From Streptomyces sp. NBC_00259 (GTDB lineage: Bacteria; Actinomycetota; Actinomycetes; Streptomycetales; Streptomycetaceae): a DNA stretch of 64,000 nucleotides. Below, in pieces: positions 35,349 to 44,177 of the stretch (its first letter is position 1; every line of letters starts with the position of its first letter). The DNA is taken from assembly GCF_036181745.1 (NCBI RefSeq), contig NZ_CP108080.1:7009501-7073500 (forward strand), read 5' to 3'. The notes beneath the pieces were generated by a model that searched no databases, was not told the origin of the DNA, and worked only from the letters and a program-made list of their open reading frames with translations. Both the position numbers and the translations under genes were made by a program.

Positions 35349-36505
35349 GCCGGACCGGCCGTGAGCGGCTGAGTGGTGCATGGCTGTTCCTCGTGGTGCG
35401 GTGGAAGGGCGGCGGCGACCTGGGCCGCATACGTGTCGAGGCCCTCGGCGCCGCTGCCGGGCAGCCCCGTGAGTCCGGGCAGCAGATCGCCGAACGCGTT
35501 GACCTCGCCGACGGCGAACCTGCGCCAGCCGGTGGCCGGCAGCAGATCGACGCCGACGCACAAGGTCTCCGGGAAGAGGGCGGCCGCCCTCTCGGCCAGG
35601 CCCAGCACGTCGTCGCGCCAGCTGCGGCCCGCGGCCCGAACGGCCGTCCCGGCCTCGGCCAGATCGCCCCGCAGGCCGCCCAGATGCAGATTGGTGAGCG
35701 GCGAGCGACTGGTCCGTACGACCGCGTGGGTCGCCCGGCCGGCGACGACCACGACGCGCAGATCGGCGGCCCTGCCGTGCTGGAGGGCCTTGGGCAGCCA
35801 GCGCTCGATGTGCAGACCGTCGGGCGCGAGCGTGTCCACGATCGCGGCGATCTCGGACTCCCCCGTGTAGCGGCGGAGCCGGAGCGAGTTGAACAGCCGC
35901 CCGTCCGGCGTCCGTTCGACCGAGGTGGTCGCCCGGATCCGGCCACCGCCGGCGACCTCCACCGCGAGGACACCCGAGGCGGAGGAACCATGGGCGAGCT
36001 TCACGAACACACGGTGGAAGCACGGCAGGCCGAGCACCGCACGCACGTCGTCCCAGCCCCGCACGACAGGAGCCGCGGCCCCCGAGGTGGGCGACGGCGG
36101 CACCGCCACCCCGGCCGACTCGAGCCGCTCGTGGCACAGCCGCTTGTCGAACAGCACGGCGACGTCGGCCGGATCGTCGAGCAGCGTGCCGCCCGCCGCC
36201 TCCACGGCCTGCGCCACGGCCCGGACGGCCTGTGTGAAGCGGGCGTACCAGCGGCCGGTGCCCTCGACCCTGGCCGGGTCGTCTGCGCCGCGCAGCAGCA
36301 GGTCCACCTCCGGGTCCTCACCGGGGGAGTCGATCCGTACGATCTCGCCCGGCAGGAACCGGGCCCTGCCGTGCAGAACGTCCAGCCAGGGGACGACACG
36401 CGCCTCGGGCAACCCCGCGGCGCGCACGGCCCGCCGGAAGAACGCCACCCGGCGGTTGTCCGGGATGCCGACGACCGCGAAGCGCGGTGGTGCGGCCGGT
36501 CTCAC
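35345..36505 (-). CDS. STM4014-family ATP-grasp-like protein
   Basis: A 386-residue protein. The opening PPRFAVVGIPDNRRVAFFRRA is a nucleotide-type fold, LLDDPADVAVLFDKRLCHERLES near 110-130 resembles the ATP-grasp N-domain, HRVFVKLAHGSSASGVLAV near 162-180 fits the ATP-binding Lys loop, and VGVDLLPATGWRRFAVGEVNAFGDLLPGL near 315-343 holds the metal-binding Glu-x-Asn of ATP-grasp ligases. Such enzymes join a carboxylate to an amine, often adding amino acids to peptides or proteins. The ATP-grasp reading is mine from motifs. GTG at 36505 overlaps the preceding gene by GTGA, and the stop overlaps the next by ATGA. Confidence 0.8.
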   Translation of the reverse strand: MRPAAPPRFAVVGIPDNRRVAFFRRAVRAAGLPEARVVPWLDVLHGRARFLPGEIVRIDSPGEDPEVDLLLRGADDPARVEGTGRWYARFTQAVRAVAQAVEAAGGTLLDDPADVAVLFDKRLCHERLESAGVAVPPSPTSGAAAPVVRGWDDVRAVLGLPCFHRVFVKLAHGSSASGVLAVEVAGGGRIRATTSVERTPDGRLFNSLRLRRYTGESEIAAIVDTLAPDGLHIERWLPKALQHGRAADLRVVVVAGRATHAVVRTSRSPLTNLHLGGLRGDLAEAGTAVRAAGRSWRDDVLGLAERAAALFPETLCVGVDLLPATGWRRFAVGEVNAFGDLLPGLTGLPGSGAEGLDTYAAQVAAALPPHHEEQPCTTQPLTAGPA

Positions 36506-37455
36506 TCGGCCACCGCGGTGAAACGGCCGCCGTCCTCGTCGTCGTCCCAGGGCTTCTGCTCGTCGTCGAGGTCGACGGCGACTCCGGCCGGTTCCAGGGA
36601 CCGGCGTATGCGCTCGGCCATCGCCTCGCTGATGAAGTGGTGATGCAGGTCGAGCTTCTTGAGGTGGGTGAGCGGCTGGCCTTCGAGCAGGGCCGCGGCG
36701 CCCCGGTCGCCGAGGGTGCCCATCGACAGGTCCAGGGTGTCGAGGCGCTCGACGACCGGGGCGGCGGCGAGCGCCGCGGCGATCTCGTCCTGGATCTCAC
36801 TGTTGCGCAGGGCGAGCCGGCGCAGGCGGGGCAGCCGGGTGCCGGCGAGGAACGGCTCCAGATCGGCGATCTCGGCGTCGGCGCCGTACCAGGACGTGCC
36901 GAGCCAGAGGTCCAGGTGCTCCAGCGCGGGCAGTTCGCTCGCCGCGATGCCCCGCACCACCTGGACGGGCAGACCACCTGTCTCGACCCGGAGCGTCCGC
37001 AGGCTCTCGTGGCGCACGGCGTCGAAGACCAGGTCCTGGCCTCCGCGTACACCGAACTCCAGCAGGTCGGGGAAGCCGCCCAACAGCGGGGTGACATCGC
37101 CCTGGTGGATCCAGGAGATCTCACACTCCTCGAAGGTGATGTCACCGACGAACAGGGCGCGCAGCCGCGGCAGCCGCTCGCGCGCGGCGAGCAGCGCGGA
37201 GAAGACCTCGCTCGGACCGCTGTCGTACGCGTCGCTCCAGGAGCCGACGATCAGCGCCCGGACCTGCGTGGGGTCGACAGCGGCGGTGAAGCGGGCGAAG
37301 GCCTCCTCCCACTCCTCCTCGCTCTCGTACGAGTCGACGCCGACCCGCCAGGCGACGGACGCGGCGTCCGGCAGCCCGTCCGCCTTCGCGTCGGCGCCGG
37401 GGAAGTCGAACGCGGGCAGGCCGTGCAGCTCCTGCAGGTGGTCCCCAATGGTCAT
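36502..37455 (-). CDS. STM4015-family leucine-rich-repeat-like protein
   Basis: A 317-residue acidic protein, first gene of the leftward set. The second half is a run of irregular leucine-rich repeats, for example LPALEHLDLWLGTSWYG, LPRLRRLALRNSEIQDE, VERLDTLDLSMGTLGDRGAA and LTHLKKLDLHHHFISEA, ending in an acidic tail (DLDDEQKPWDDDEDGG). Leucine-rich folds bind proteins, so it may be the substrate carrier or the scaffold on which the two radical SAM enzymes, the ATP-grasp-like protein and the sulfatase-like protein act. ATG at 37455. Its stop overlaps the next start (GTGA). Divergent from the methyltransferase gene at 37607. Confidence 0.83.
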   Translation of the reverse strand: MTIGDHLQELHGLPAFDFPGADAKADGLPDAASVAWRVGVDSYESEEEWEEAFARFTAAVDPTQVRALIVGSWSDAYDSGPSEVFSALLAARERLPRLRALFVGDITFEECEISWIHQGDVTPLLGGFPDLLEFGVRGGQDLVFDAVRHESLRTLRVETGGLPVQVVRGIAASELPALEHLDLWLGTSWYGADAEIADLEPFLAGTRLPRLRRLALRNSEIQDEIAAALAAAPVVERLDTLDLSMGTLGDRGAAALLEGQPLTHLKKLDLHHHFISEAMAERIRRSLEPAGVAVDLDDEQKPWDDDEDGGRFTAVAE

Positions 37456-37606
37456 GACGATGCTCCAGACAGCGGACGGCGTGGATCGGCTGATGTGCGA
37501 GAAGTTGTACCAAGCGGCACTGACAACGTCTGCCGCGGGGGCGTGCGAAGTCCGGGCCCGGCCGGGCGCTCTTCTCCCGTGAACGCGGCTGTGTTCCGAT
37601 GAGGAC

Positions 37607-38299
37607 ATGGACCGGGCAGCACGGCGGGGATACAGCGGCACGGGACCGGGAGCGATCACGCCCGACGGGTGTGCCGTCGAGGTGTACGAGCGTCTTCCGG
37701 TGCTCGACGAACCCGATGTCATCGAGGGCGCCGTGCCCGCCGGGGCGGCCGTCCTGGAGCTGGGCTCGGGAACCGGCCGCATCACGCATCCGCTGGTGCG
37801 GCGCGGGTTCTCGGTGACGGCCGTCGACGAATCACCCCAGATGCTGGAAAGGGTCACCGGCGCACGGACCGTGTGCAGTTCCATCGAGTCACTGGATCTC
37901 GGCAGTCGCTTCGACGTCGTGCTGCTGGCGTCCTTCCTCGTCCACGCGGCCGGTCCGCAGGTGCGCCGGCGGCTGCTGGAGACGTGCCGGCGGCATGTCG
38001 AGGACGACGGGTGCGTCCTGATCCAGCGGGAAGCGCAGGGGCGGCACGAGAATCTGCCGCAGGAGCGGTCGGTCCCCGGAGGCCTCGTGCGGGTGGTCTC
38101 GTCCGAGCCGGCCGGACCGGGGGTCCGTTCCGTCCATGTCGAGTACGTGTTTCCCGACGCCCGCTGGACGCAGACGTTCCTGTCCTGCCCGCTGAGCGAC
38201 GAGGCGTTCGAGTCCGCACTGACACAGGCGGGGCTCGCCGTCGACACGTTCCTCACCGAGGACCGCACCTGGGTCCGGGCGCTGCCGGTCACGAGCTGA
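37607..38299 (+). CDS. Class I SAM-dependent methyltransferase
   Basis: A 230-residue methyltransferase. Motif I is VLELGSGTGRITHPLVRRG near residues 49-67, the acidic loop is VTAVDESPQMLERV near 72-85, the motif IV region is FDVVLLASFLVHAAG near 105-119 and HVEDDGCVLIQREAQ near 135-149 corresponds to post-motif. The substrate is unknown. It is divergent from the STM4011-4015 type operon across a 151-nt gap and could share its regulation, which is a guess. The ATG at 37607 has only a weak leader (GATGAGGAC). Confidence 0.87.
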   Translation: MDRAARRGYSGTGPGAITPDGCAVEVYERLPVLDEPDVIEGAVPAGAAVLELGSGTGRITHPLVRRGFSVTAVDESPQMLERVTGARTVCSSIESLDLGSRFDVVLLASFLVHAAGPQVRRRLLETCRRHVEDDGCVLIQREAQGRHENLPQERSVPGGLVRVVSSEPAGPGVRSVHVEYVFPDARWTQTFLSCPLSDEAFESALTQAGLAVDTFLTEDRTWVRALPVTS

Positions 38300-38406
38300 C
38301 CTCTCGGCCGCCTCCGGTCGAGCCGACTCCCCGTCATTGTCAGACCCTGCCTCTAACTTCGGTTCCAGGTCCGGCGCACTCGGCGCCGGATGCCGAGGGG
38401 AGAGCC

Positions 38407-38733
38407 ATGTACCGGCAGGGAGATGTGCTGATCGTGCCCGTCGCGGAGGACGCCGTCCCGGCGCACACCGAGGGCGCGCCGGGGGAGCCGAGGGACGGCC
38501 GCGGGCGCCTCGTGCTCGCGCTGGGCGAGGTCACGGGTCACGCCCATGCGCTGACGGGTCCCGGCCGGCTCTTCCGCGAACCGGGCTCGGCCGGACCGAT
38601 GTTCCTCCACCTTCCCGAGGGCGGGCGTGTGGTGCACGAGGAGCATGCGCCGATACCGCTGCCCAAGGGCTGGTACCGGGTGGTGCGCCAGCGGGAGTAC
38701 ATCCCGGGCGCGGTGCGGATCGTCGCGGACTGA
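38407..38733 (+). CDS. Conserved hypothetical protein
   Basis: A 108-residue soluble protein beginning MYRQGDVLIVPVAEDAVP and containing VLALGEVTGHAHALTG, MFLHLPEGGRVVHEEHAPIPLP and WYRVVRQREYIPG. It is predicted all-beta, with several conserved-looking His. I do not recognise a named domain; proteins with this MYRQGDVL opening are, as I recall, found beside DUF6745 genes, and one follows here. GGGGAGAGCC gives a good ribosome binding site for the ATG at 38407. Function unknown. Confidence 0.75.
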   Translation: MYRQGDVLIVPVAEDAVPAHTEGAPGEPRDGRGRLVLALGEVTGHAHALTGPGRLFREPGSAGPMFLHLPEGGRVVHEEHAPIPLPKGWYRVVRQREYIPGAVRIVAD

Positions 38734-38900
38734 GGGCGTCGGCCCGGTCGGGCGGCACGGGCCGCGGCGATCGGGAGATCGGACGCAGACGCAGACACAT
38801 CCGCATACGCAGCCGCCGGCGCGCATCAGGCAACCGGCAACAGGCAACCGGCGGCAGCCGACTGACAGCAGATGACAGGGAATCAGGGGACGGGGCTTCG

Positions 38901-39941
38901 ATGCAGTACGTGGACAAGTGGCGGGCCGTGGCGGCGGCGACCGGGCAGGCCGACCGGGCGGCCGCGGAGGAAGGCGTCCGGCTGGCCTACCGCACCGCCG
39001 GGCTCGCCGAGCCCGAGCGGTTCGTGTGGGCAGCGTCGCCCAGGGCCGGGGCGACGGCGGTGCGATCCCTGGAGGACGCGGGCCGCTCGGTGCGTGAGGA
39101 GGTCAGGACGCTGCCCTGGGCCGAGGAGCGCCGCCGGGTGCACGACGCACTCGGCCCCGCGGGCTGGACCGAACTGTGGGGGAGCAGCGGCGCGCTGCTG
39201 TGGGAGTCCACGCGCGCCCTCGCCGAGCGGATACGGGCCGGAGTGGCCGACTCCTGCGCCGACGAGGCGGCGGCGCTCGCCCCGGGAGACGCCGAAGCGG
39301 CGGCGGACGCCGAGCGGAAGGCCGTCCGGCTGGTGCTGCTGGACGCGGTGCTGGGCCAGCACGACGCGGCCTGGCTCGCCGCCTTCGAAGGCCGCGGCGA
39401 CCGGCTCACGGGCCTGGCCCGGGTGGCGGAGCACGCGGGATGGTGGTGGCCCTTCGAGAAGGCCGTGGTGATCTGCGAGCGCCCGGTGGAACTGCACCGC
39501 GACGAAGCCGGCCGGCTGGACCGCGGTGACGGCCCGGCACTGGCGTTCTCCGACGGCTTCGAGCTGCACGCCTGGCGTGGAATGCCCGTTCCCGCCGCGT
39601 TCCTCGCCGGACTGGCCACCCTGACCCCGGAGCGCATACGCGCCGAGGAGAACGCGGAACTGCGGCGCGTCATGCTCGAGTTCTACGGCTACGACCGCTA
39701 CCTGTCCGAATCGGACGCGCGGCCCGTCCACCGCGACGAGACCGGCGTGCTGTGGCGCATCGCGCTGGACGACGACGAGGACGTCACGATGGTCGAGGTC
39801 GTCAACTCCACGCCGGAGCCGGACGGTACGCACAAGACGTACTGGCTGCGGGTGCCGCCCACCACCGGCACCGCGAAGGAGGGCGTCGCCTGGACCTTCG
39901 GCCTGGACGCCGGGGCCTACGCCCCGCTGCGTCAGACCTGA
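38901..39941 (+). CDS. DUF6745 domain-containing protein
   Basis: A 346-residue soluble protein. The N-terminal half is Ala/Glu/Arg-rich and helical (DKWRAVAAATGQADRAAAEEG, LLWESTRALAERIRAGVADS). The C-terminal half carries the block I associate with DUF6745: LHRDEAGRLDRGDGPALAFSD followed by FELHAWRGMPVPAAFLAG, and a later VHRDETGVLWRIALDDDED. The molecular role is unknown. It follows the small conserved protein at 38407 after 167 nt of repeat-rich sequence that includes two copies of AGGCAACCGGCA-like text. ATG at 38901 with AGGGGACGGGG upstream. Its last 10 nt overlap the convergent kinase gene. Confidence 0.75.
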   Translation: MQYVDKWRAVAAATGQADRAAAEEGVRLAYRTAGLAEPERFVWAASPRAGATAVRSLEDAGRSVREEVRTLPWAEERRRVHDALGPAGWTELWGSSGALLWESTRALAERIRAGVADSCADEAAALAPGDAEAAADAERKAVRLVLLDAVLGQHDAAWLAAFEGRGDRLTGLARVAEHAGWWWPFEKAVVICERPVELHRDEAGRLDRGDGPALAFSDGFELHAWRGMPVPAAFLAGLATLTPERIRAEENAELRRVMLEFYGYDRYLSESDARPVHRDETGVLWRIALDDDEDVTMVEVVNSTPEPDGTHKTYWLRVPPTTGTAKEGVAWTFGLDAGAYAPLRQT

Positions 39942-40852
39942 GCCGCCGCCAGTTCCGCGGGACCGATCAGCGCCGAACTGCCGACGCCCGTACAGGCGTA
40001 GGCCCCCGCGACCGCGCCCAGCCTCGCGCAGTCCTCGATGTGGCGTCCCCCCAGCCGCCCGTAGAGGAAGCCGCAGACATACGCGTCGCCCGCGCCGTTG
40101 GAGTCCACCACCGGTGTGGGCGGCACCGTCGCCGGTATGGGACGCGGGGTCCGGCCGCCGTCGCGCGTCATCAGATACGAGCCGCCGGCCCCGGCCGTCG
40201 CGATGACCGCCTCGGCCCGGCCCTCCCGCAGGATCTCCCGCATCACCGACGCGATCCGCCCACCGGCACCCGCCGCGCTCAGGAAGACCACGTCGGAGCG
40301 CAGCGCGAACTCCCTGTGGTAGTCGTCCACTCCGTCCCAGTCGTGGAGATCGGTCGACACGGTCACCCCGAGCTCCGCGATGTCGTCGTACAGGAACCGG
40401 GCGAAGTCCATGATCGACAGATGCACATGGCGGGCCCGCCGGAGATGGGGGAGGTAGAAGTCGCGCGGCATCCGCAGATCACCGGAGTCGCGGGGGTCGT
40501 AGAACGACATCCTGCGGCCCGTCGCGTCCACGAGGTTCACCGCACGCCGCGTGCCGGAAGGGGAGACCAGATGCTCGAAGTCCACACCCCCGTCGGCCAG
40601 CCGCTCACGGACCTGTTCGCCCGGCCGGTCGTCACCGATGAAGTCCAGGAAGGTCACGCCGAGTCCGAGGGCCCGGCAGCCGAGGGCCACATTGCCGCCC
40701 GTCTGGCCGGGCCACTCCACTATCGGCGGTACCCCGACCGAATCCGCCGGCGGGACCGGCAGCGATCCGACACGGACCACCGTGTCGACCCCGCTGCCAC
40801 CGATCACCAATACGTCGAGGTCCGGCCGATCCGTAAGCTGCTGCGCCGACAC
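39932..40852 (-). CDS. PfkB-family carbohydrate kinase
   Basis: A 306-residue ribokinase-like sugar or nucleoside kinase. The substrate-binding block is EWPGQTGGNVALGCRALGLG near residues 45-64, and the C-terminal PfkB signature PPTPVVDSNGAGDAYVCGFL near 250-269 contains the catalytic Asp in NGAGDAY. The sugar substrate is not clear. I chose the GTG at 40852, 8 nt after AGAAGGGAAG, over an upstream GTG at 40888 that would overlap the TetR gene. It lies downstream of the TetR gene and is probably co-transcribed with it. The 3' end overlaps the DUF6745 gene tail to tail by 10 nt. Confidence 0.88.
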   Translation of the reverse strand: MSAQQLTDRPDLDVLVIGGSGVDTVVRVGSLPVPPADSVGVPPIVEWPGQTGGNVALGCRALGLGVTFLDFIGDDRPGEQVRERLADGGVDFEHLVSPSGTRRAVNLVDATGRRMSFYDPRDSGDLRMPRDFYLPHLRRARHVHLSIMDFARFLYDDIAELGVTVSTDLHDWDGVDDYHREFALRSDVVFLSAAGAGGRIASVMREILREGRAEAVIATAGAGGSYLMTRDGGRTPRPIPATVPPTPVVDSNGAGDAYVCGFLYGRLGGRHIEDCARLGAVAGAYACTGVGSSALIGPAELAAAQV

Positions 40853-40880
40853 CGTCTTCCCTTCTGCGCGCCTTCGGTGG

Positions 40881-41501
40881 CTACGCACTCTGCCGGGTCA
40901 GCGCCTCGCGGTCGAGCCCCAGTTCACGGGCGAGCGCCTCCTCCGCCCACTCCAGCATGGCGGAGCGGCTGAGCGAGCCCGCGTACGACGTCATCTGCAC
41001 GGCCAGACCGTCCAGCAGAGCCGTCAGCCGCCAGGCCGCCGAGGCCGGGTCCGCGCAGGGGAATTCGCCCGCCGCCGCACCCTCCGCGATGACCGCGGTC
41101 AGCTCCGCCTTCCACTGCCGGTCCAGATCGCGGGACACATCGCGCAGCGCGGGTTCCCGCAACGCCGCGGCCCAGCCCTCGATCCACAGCCGCCATCCCT
41201 TGGCCTGCCCGGTCGGTGCGTACCAGCGGACCGCGGCCCGCAGCCGCCGTACCGCCGACGTCCGGCGCCCGAGGAGCTTGCGCAGATGGGCCAGGTCACC
41301 CTCCGCGGCATAGGTGAAGGCGGCCGCGACGAGCTTCTCCTTCGTCGAGAAGTGGTACAGCACCAGCGCGTTGCTCACCCCGAGGGCCGAGGCGACGTCG
41401 GCGATCCGCAGGGCGGCCACACCACGGGCCTCGATCTGCTCCACGGCGGCCCGCAGCAGCTCTTCCTGCCGCTCCGCCACGCTCAACCGGACTCTCGCCA
41501 C
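40881..41501 (-). CDS. TetR-family transcriptional regulator
   Basis: A 206-residue regulator. The helix-turn-helix is at residues 25-60 (GVAALRIADVASALGVSNAL followed by VLYHFSTKEKLVAAA). The ligand domain is helical with LRKLLGRRTSAVRRLRAAVRWY and a C-terminal helix WAEEALARELGLDREAL. The GTG at 41501 lacks a strong ribosome binding site. The kinase gene starts 28 nt after its stop. It could control that gene or the divergent or neighbouring enzyme genes; a TetR-type palindrome was seen only at 45390, upstream of the amino-acid dehydrogenase gene. Confidence 0.9.
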   Translation of the reverse strand: MARVRLSVAERQEELLRAAVEQIEARGVAALRIADVASALGVSNALVLYHFSTKEKLVAAAFTYAAEGDLAHLRKLLGRRTSAVRRLRAAVRWYAPTGQAKGWRLWIEGWAAALREPALRDVSRDLDRQWKAELTAVIAEGAAAGEFPCADPASAAWRLTALLDGLAVQMTSYAGSLSRSAMLEWAEEALARELGLDREALTRQSA

Positions 41502-41544
41502 GGCGCCACCCTATGCCGTGGTGACCATGGCGTGGAGCGGCGTC

Positions 41545-42786
41545 TCAGGAATGCCCGGCGGCGAACGGTCCGGCGGAGCCGAAGGCCGCGGCGGCGAAGC
41601 GTTCGCCGATGCGGCGATGGGTCGCGGCGTCCGGGTGGAGCTGGTCGGGCAGCGGCAGTTCGGCGAAGTCCGCCTCGCCGTAGAGGGCGCGCCCGTCGAG
41701 GTGGTGGAGGTTCGGGTCGTCGGCCGCGCGCTGCTTCACGACACGCGCCAGTTCGTCCCGGATGACGTTGAGCGTCAGCTTCCCGCCGGCCCGCTCCGCG
41801 GGATCGCCCGCGGCCCGGAACCGGAGCCGTCCCTCCTGGAGCATGCTGAAGTCCGGTTCGGTGGGGCCCGGGGTGTCCTCGTGGATGGGGCAGTAAAGGG
41901 GCGAGACGACCAGCAGTGGTGTGGTGGGGTGTCCCTCGCGGACGGTGTCGAGGAAGCCGTGCACCGCCGGGGTGAAGGCGCGCAGGCGCATCAGGTCGGT
42001 GTTGACCAGATTGATGCCGATCTTGATGCTGATCAGGTCCGCGGGGGTGTCACGCAGGGCGCGGGCGGTGAAGGGGTCGAGCAGGGCGCTGCCGCCCAGG
42101 CCGAGGTTGATCAGTTCCACGGCGCCGTGGGACGCGGCCAGCGCCGGCCAGGTCGTGGTGGGACTCTCGGCGTCGGAGCCGTGACTGATCGAACTGCCGT
42201 GGTGCAGCCACACCCTGCGGCCCCGCTCCCGCACCGGCTCGACGGGGGCGTCGGTGCGCAGGGCGACCAGCTGGGTGATCTCGTTGTGCGGCAGCCAGAT
42301 CTCGATGTCCTTCACACCCTCGGGCAGCGGGGGAAAGCGCACGGTGCCGACCGGGCCGGGCCGGGTCTCCACGGACCCGTCGGCCATGTCCACCATCAGG
42401 ACGTTCCCGCCGGTCGTGCCGGCCCGGGCGGTCAGACGGCCGTCGACGAGCAGGTCGTACACGCCGTCAGGGCGGGGCGGCGCACCTCGATAAGCCGTCT
42501 TGGTACGGAGGGTGTCCAGCTCGACGACGGTGGCCTCGGTACGGAACACCAGCCGTACGCCGGACGGCTGTGCCTCGGCCATCGCCAGCTGCCCGTCGGA
42601 GCACTGGGCGCGGGCCGTGGCGGGCAGCCGGTGCGGCAGCAACCCGTGCTCGGTGCGTTCCACTTCGAGCGCGCCGAGCAGGAGGTCCTCGGTGACGGGC
42701 GTGGCGAACCGCTCCGTTCCCCGGGACGGTCCGGAAGGGCGGGACGGTCCAGAAGGGCCGGCGGTGGGGTCGTGCCGTGCGTTCAT
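41545..42786 (-). CDS. GDSL/SGNH-type lipase/esterase
   Basis: A 413-residue two-domain protein. The N-terminal half is a beta-sandwich-like region (residues 20-200, including VRLVFRTEATVVELDTLR and WLPHNEITQLVAL). The C-terminal half is SGNH: nucleophile Ser in WLHHGSSISHGSDA near 208-221, Gly in LINLGLGGSALL near 243-254, Asn in SIKIGINLVNTD near 268-279, and Asp-x-x-His in PLPDQLHPDAATH near 384-396. No signal peptide is present. Known relatives deacetylate sugars or cleave lipids. I chose the ATG at 42786, since the text further upstream in this frame is low-complexity. Confidence 0.86.
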   Translation of the reverse strand: MNARHDPTAGPSGPSRPSGPSRGTERFATPVTEDLLLGALEVERTEHGLLPHRLPATARAQCSDGQLAMAEAQPSGVRLVFRTEATVVELDTLRTKTAYRGAPPRPDGVYDLLVDGRLTARAGTTGGNVLMVDMADGSVETRPGPVGTVRFPPLPEGVKDIEIWLPHNEITQLVALRTDAPVEPVRERGRRVWLHHGSSISHGSDAESPTTTWPALAASHGAVELINLGLGGSALLDPFTARALRDTPADLISIKIGINLVNTDLMRLRAFTPAVHGFLDTVREGHPTTPLLVVSPLYCPIHEDTPGPTEPDFSMLQEGRLRFRAAGDPAERAGGKLTLNVIRDELARVVKQRAADDPNLHHLDGRALYGEADFAELPLPDQLHPDAATHRRIGERFAAAAFGSAGPFAAGHS

Positions 42787-42892
42787 GAACTCAGCCTGCC
42801 AACGGGATACCTGATCCACACATGGTTTTCCGCTCTCCTTCCGCCCGGTGTCCCGGTCTCTCCTCGCCCGGTGCGCCGTCGTCCGCCCGCGA

Positions 42893-44065
42893 TCAGCCGG
42901 CGAGCTCCAGCAGGCGTCGGTCCGCCCCATGGCCACCGACCACCGCAAGGCCGACGGGGAGTCCGTCCACCGACATCCGCGGCAGCACCAGACACGGGAG
43001 GCCCGCGCTGCTCGCCGGGCACGTGAGGCGGAAAGTGGCGTCCCGGAGCGCGGACTTGCGCTCGGGGGACTCGTCGATGAGCGGAGCGGGGCCGCCCGCC
43101 GCGGGCAGCAGCAGCACCGTGTCCTCGCGGAGGGCCGCCCGCAGGGTGCGGCCCGCCCGGTGGACCGCCACCTCGGCGGTTGCCCGGCGCTCGGCGGTGA
43201 CCTCCGAGGCGCGGGCGAAGCGGGCGCCGATCCCCGGCCCCAGCACACCGGGATGGGCACTCAGCCAGTCGCCGTCGCACTCCCAGGCCTCGGCCGCCTG
43301 GGCGATCGCGAACGCCTGGGCCAGGTCCGTCGGATCGGCGCCCAGGGTCGGTACGTGTGCGAGGTGCAGTCCGGCCCGCTCCGCGAGTTCCGCGGCCGCC
43401 GCGGGGAAGGCCTCACGTACCCCCGGATCGGCGAGTGCGAGGAGGTCCGCGACCACCAGCGCCGTACGGAACGGAGCGCCGGCCTCCGCGCCGGCCGGCA
43501 GGAGGACGTCGCCCACACGCGCCAGGGTTCCCGCGTCCCGCGCGAGCCAGGCGACGGTGTCGAACGACGGCGCCAGCGGCAGCATCCCGGTGACGGGTAC
43601 GGCGCCATGGGACGGCCGCAGCCCGTACAGCCCGCAGTACGAGGAGGGCACCCGGATCGAACCGGCCGTGTCGCTCCCGAGACCGGCGTCGGCCTCGCCG
43701 AGCGCCACCGCGGCGGCGGGACCGCTGGAGGAGCCGCCGGGCACCCGGCCGGGCGCGGCCGGGTTGGGAGGGGTGCCGTAGTGCGCGTTCGTACCGTTGA
43801 GGCTGTAGGCGAACTCGTCGGTCCGGGCGATCCCGGTCACCTCGGCCCCGGCGTCCAGCAGGGCCGCCACCGCCCAGGAGTGGGCGGGCTGCGGTTCGGC
43901 CTCGGCCAGCCATGCCGGGTTGCCGGCGCCGGTCGGGTGCCCGGCGACGGCGTACACGTCCTTCACCGCCAGCCGCAGCCCGCGCAGCGGCCCGCGGCCG
44001 GAGCCGGCGACCAGGGGCTCACCGCGCTCCCGCCACACCGTCGTGTCCATGTCCGCCGACTTCAT
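42893..44065 (-). CDS. Amidase-signature family amidohydrolase
   Basis: A 390-residue amidase with the Ser-Ser-Lys triad: Lys in LRLAVKDVYAVAGH near residue 34, the first Ser in PGGSSSGPAAAVALG near 110-124, and the nucleophile Ser in GSDTAGSIRVPSSYCGLYGLRP near 130-151. At 390 residues it is shorter than typical GatA-like amidases (about 470) and resembles short AtzF- or AmiE-like amidases. The reaction is hydrolysis of a small amide or urea derivative; the substrate is unknown. ATG at 44065 with AAGGAGG seven nt upstream. It follows the amino-acid dehydrogenase gene on the same strand after 112 nt. Confidence 0.9.
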   Translation of the reverse strand: MKSADMDTTVWRERGEPLVAGSGRGPLRGLRLAVKDVYAVAGHPTGAGNPAWLAEAEPQPAHSWAVAALLDAGAEVTGIARTDEFAYSLNGTNAHYGTPPNPAAPGRVPGGSSSGPAAAVALGEADAGLGSDTAGSIRVPSSYCGLYGLRPSHGAVPVTGMLPLAPSFDTVAWLARDAGTLARVGDVLLPAGAEAGAPFRTALVVADLLALADPGVREAFPAAAAELAERAGLHLAHVPTLGADPTDLAQAFAIAQAAEAWECDGDWLSAHPGVLGPGIGARFARASEVTAERRATAEVAVHRAGRTLRAALREDTVLLLPAAGGPAPLIDESPERKSALRDATFRLTCPASSAGLPCLVLPRMSVDGLPVGLAVVGGHGADRRLLELAG

Positions 44066-44111
44066 CGTGGGCCTCCTTGTCTGCGAGGACAGCCCGCTCA
44101 TCGAAGCATCC

Positions 44112-44153
44112 CCGGGACGTGCGGGTGGGCAGCCGGGACGTGCGGGTGGGCAG
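44112..44153. repeat. Perfect 21-bp tandem duplication
   Basis: A 21-bp unit beginning CCGGGACGTGCGGG is present twice head to tail at 44112-44132 and 44133-44153, between the amidase start and the dehydrogenase stop. It may place two binding sites ahead of the amidase gene or be a recent slippage product. Confidence 0.85.
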
Positions 44154-44177
44154 GCTGAGCAGGCCTGCCCGCAGGCG

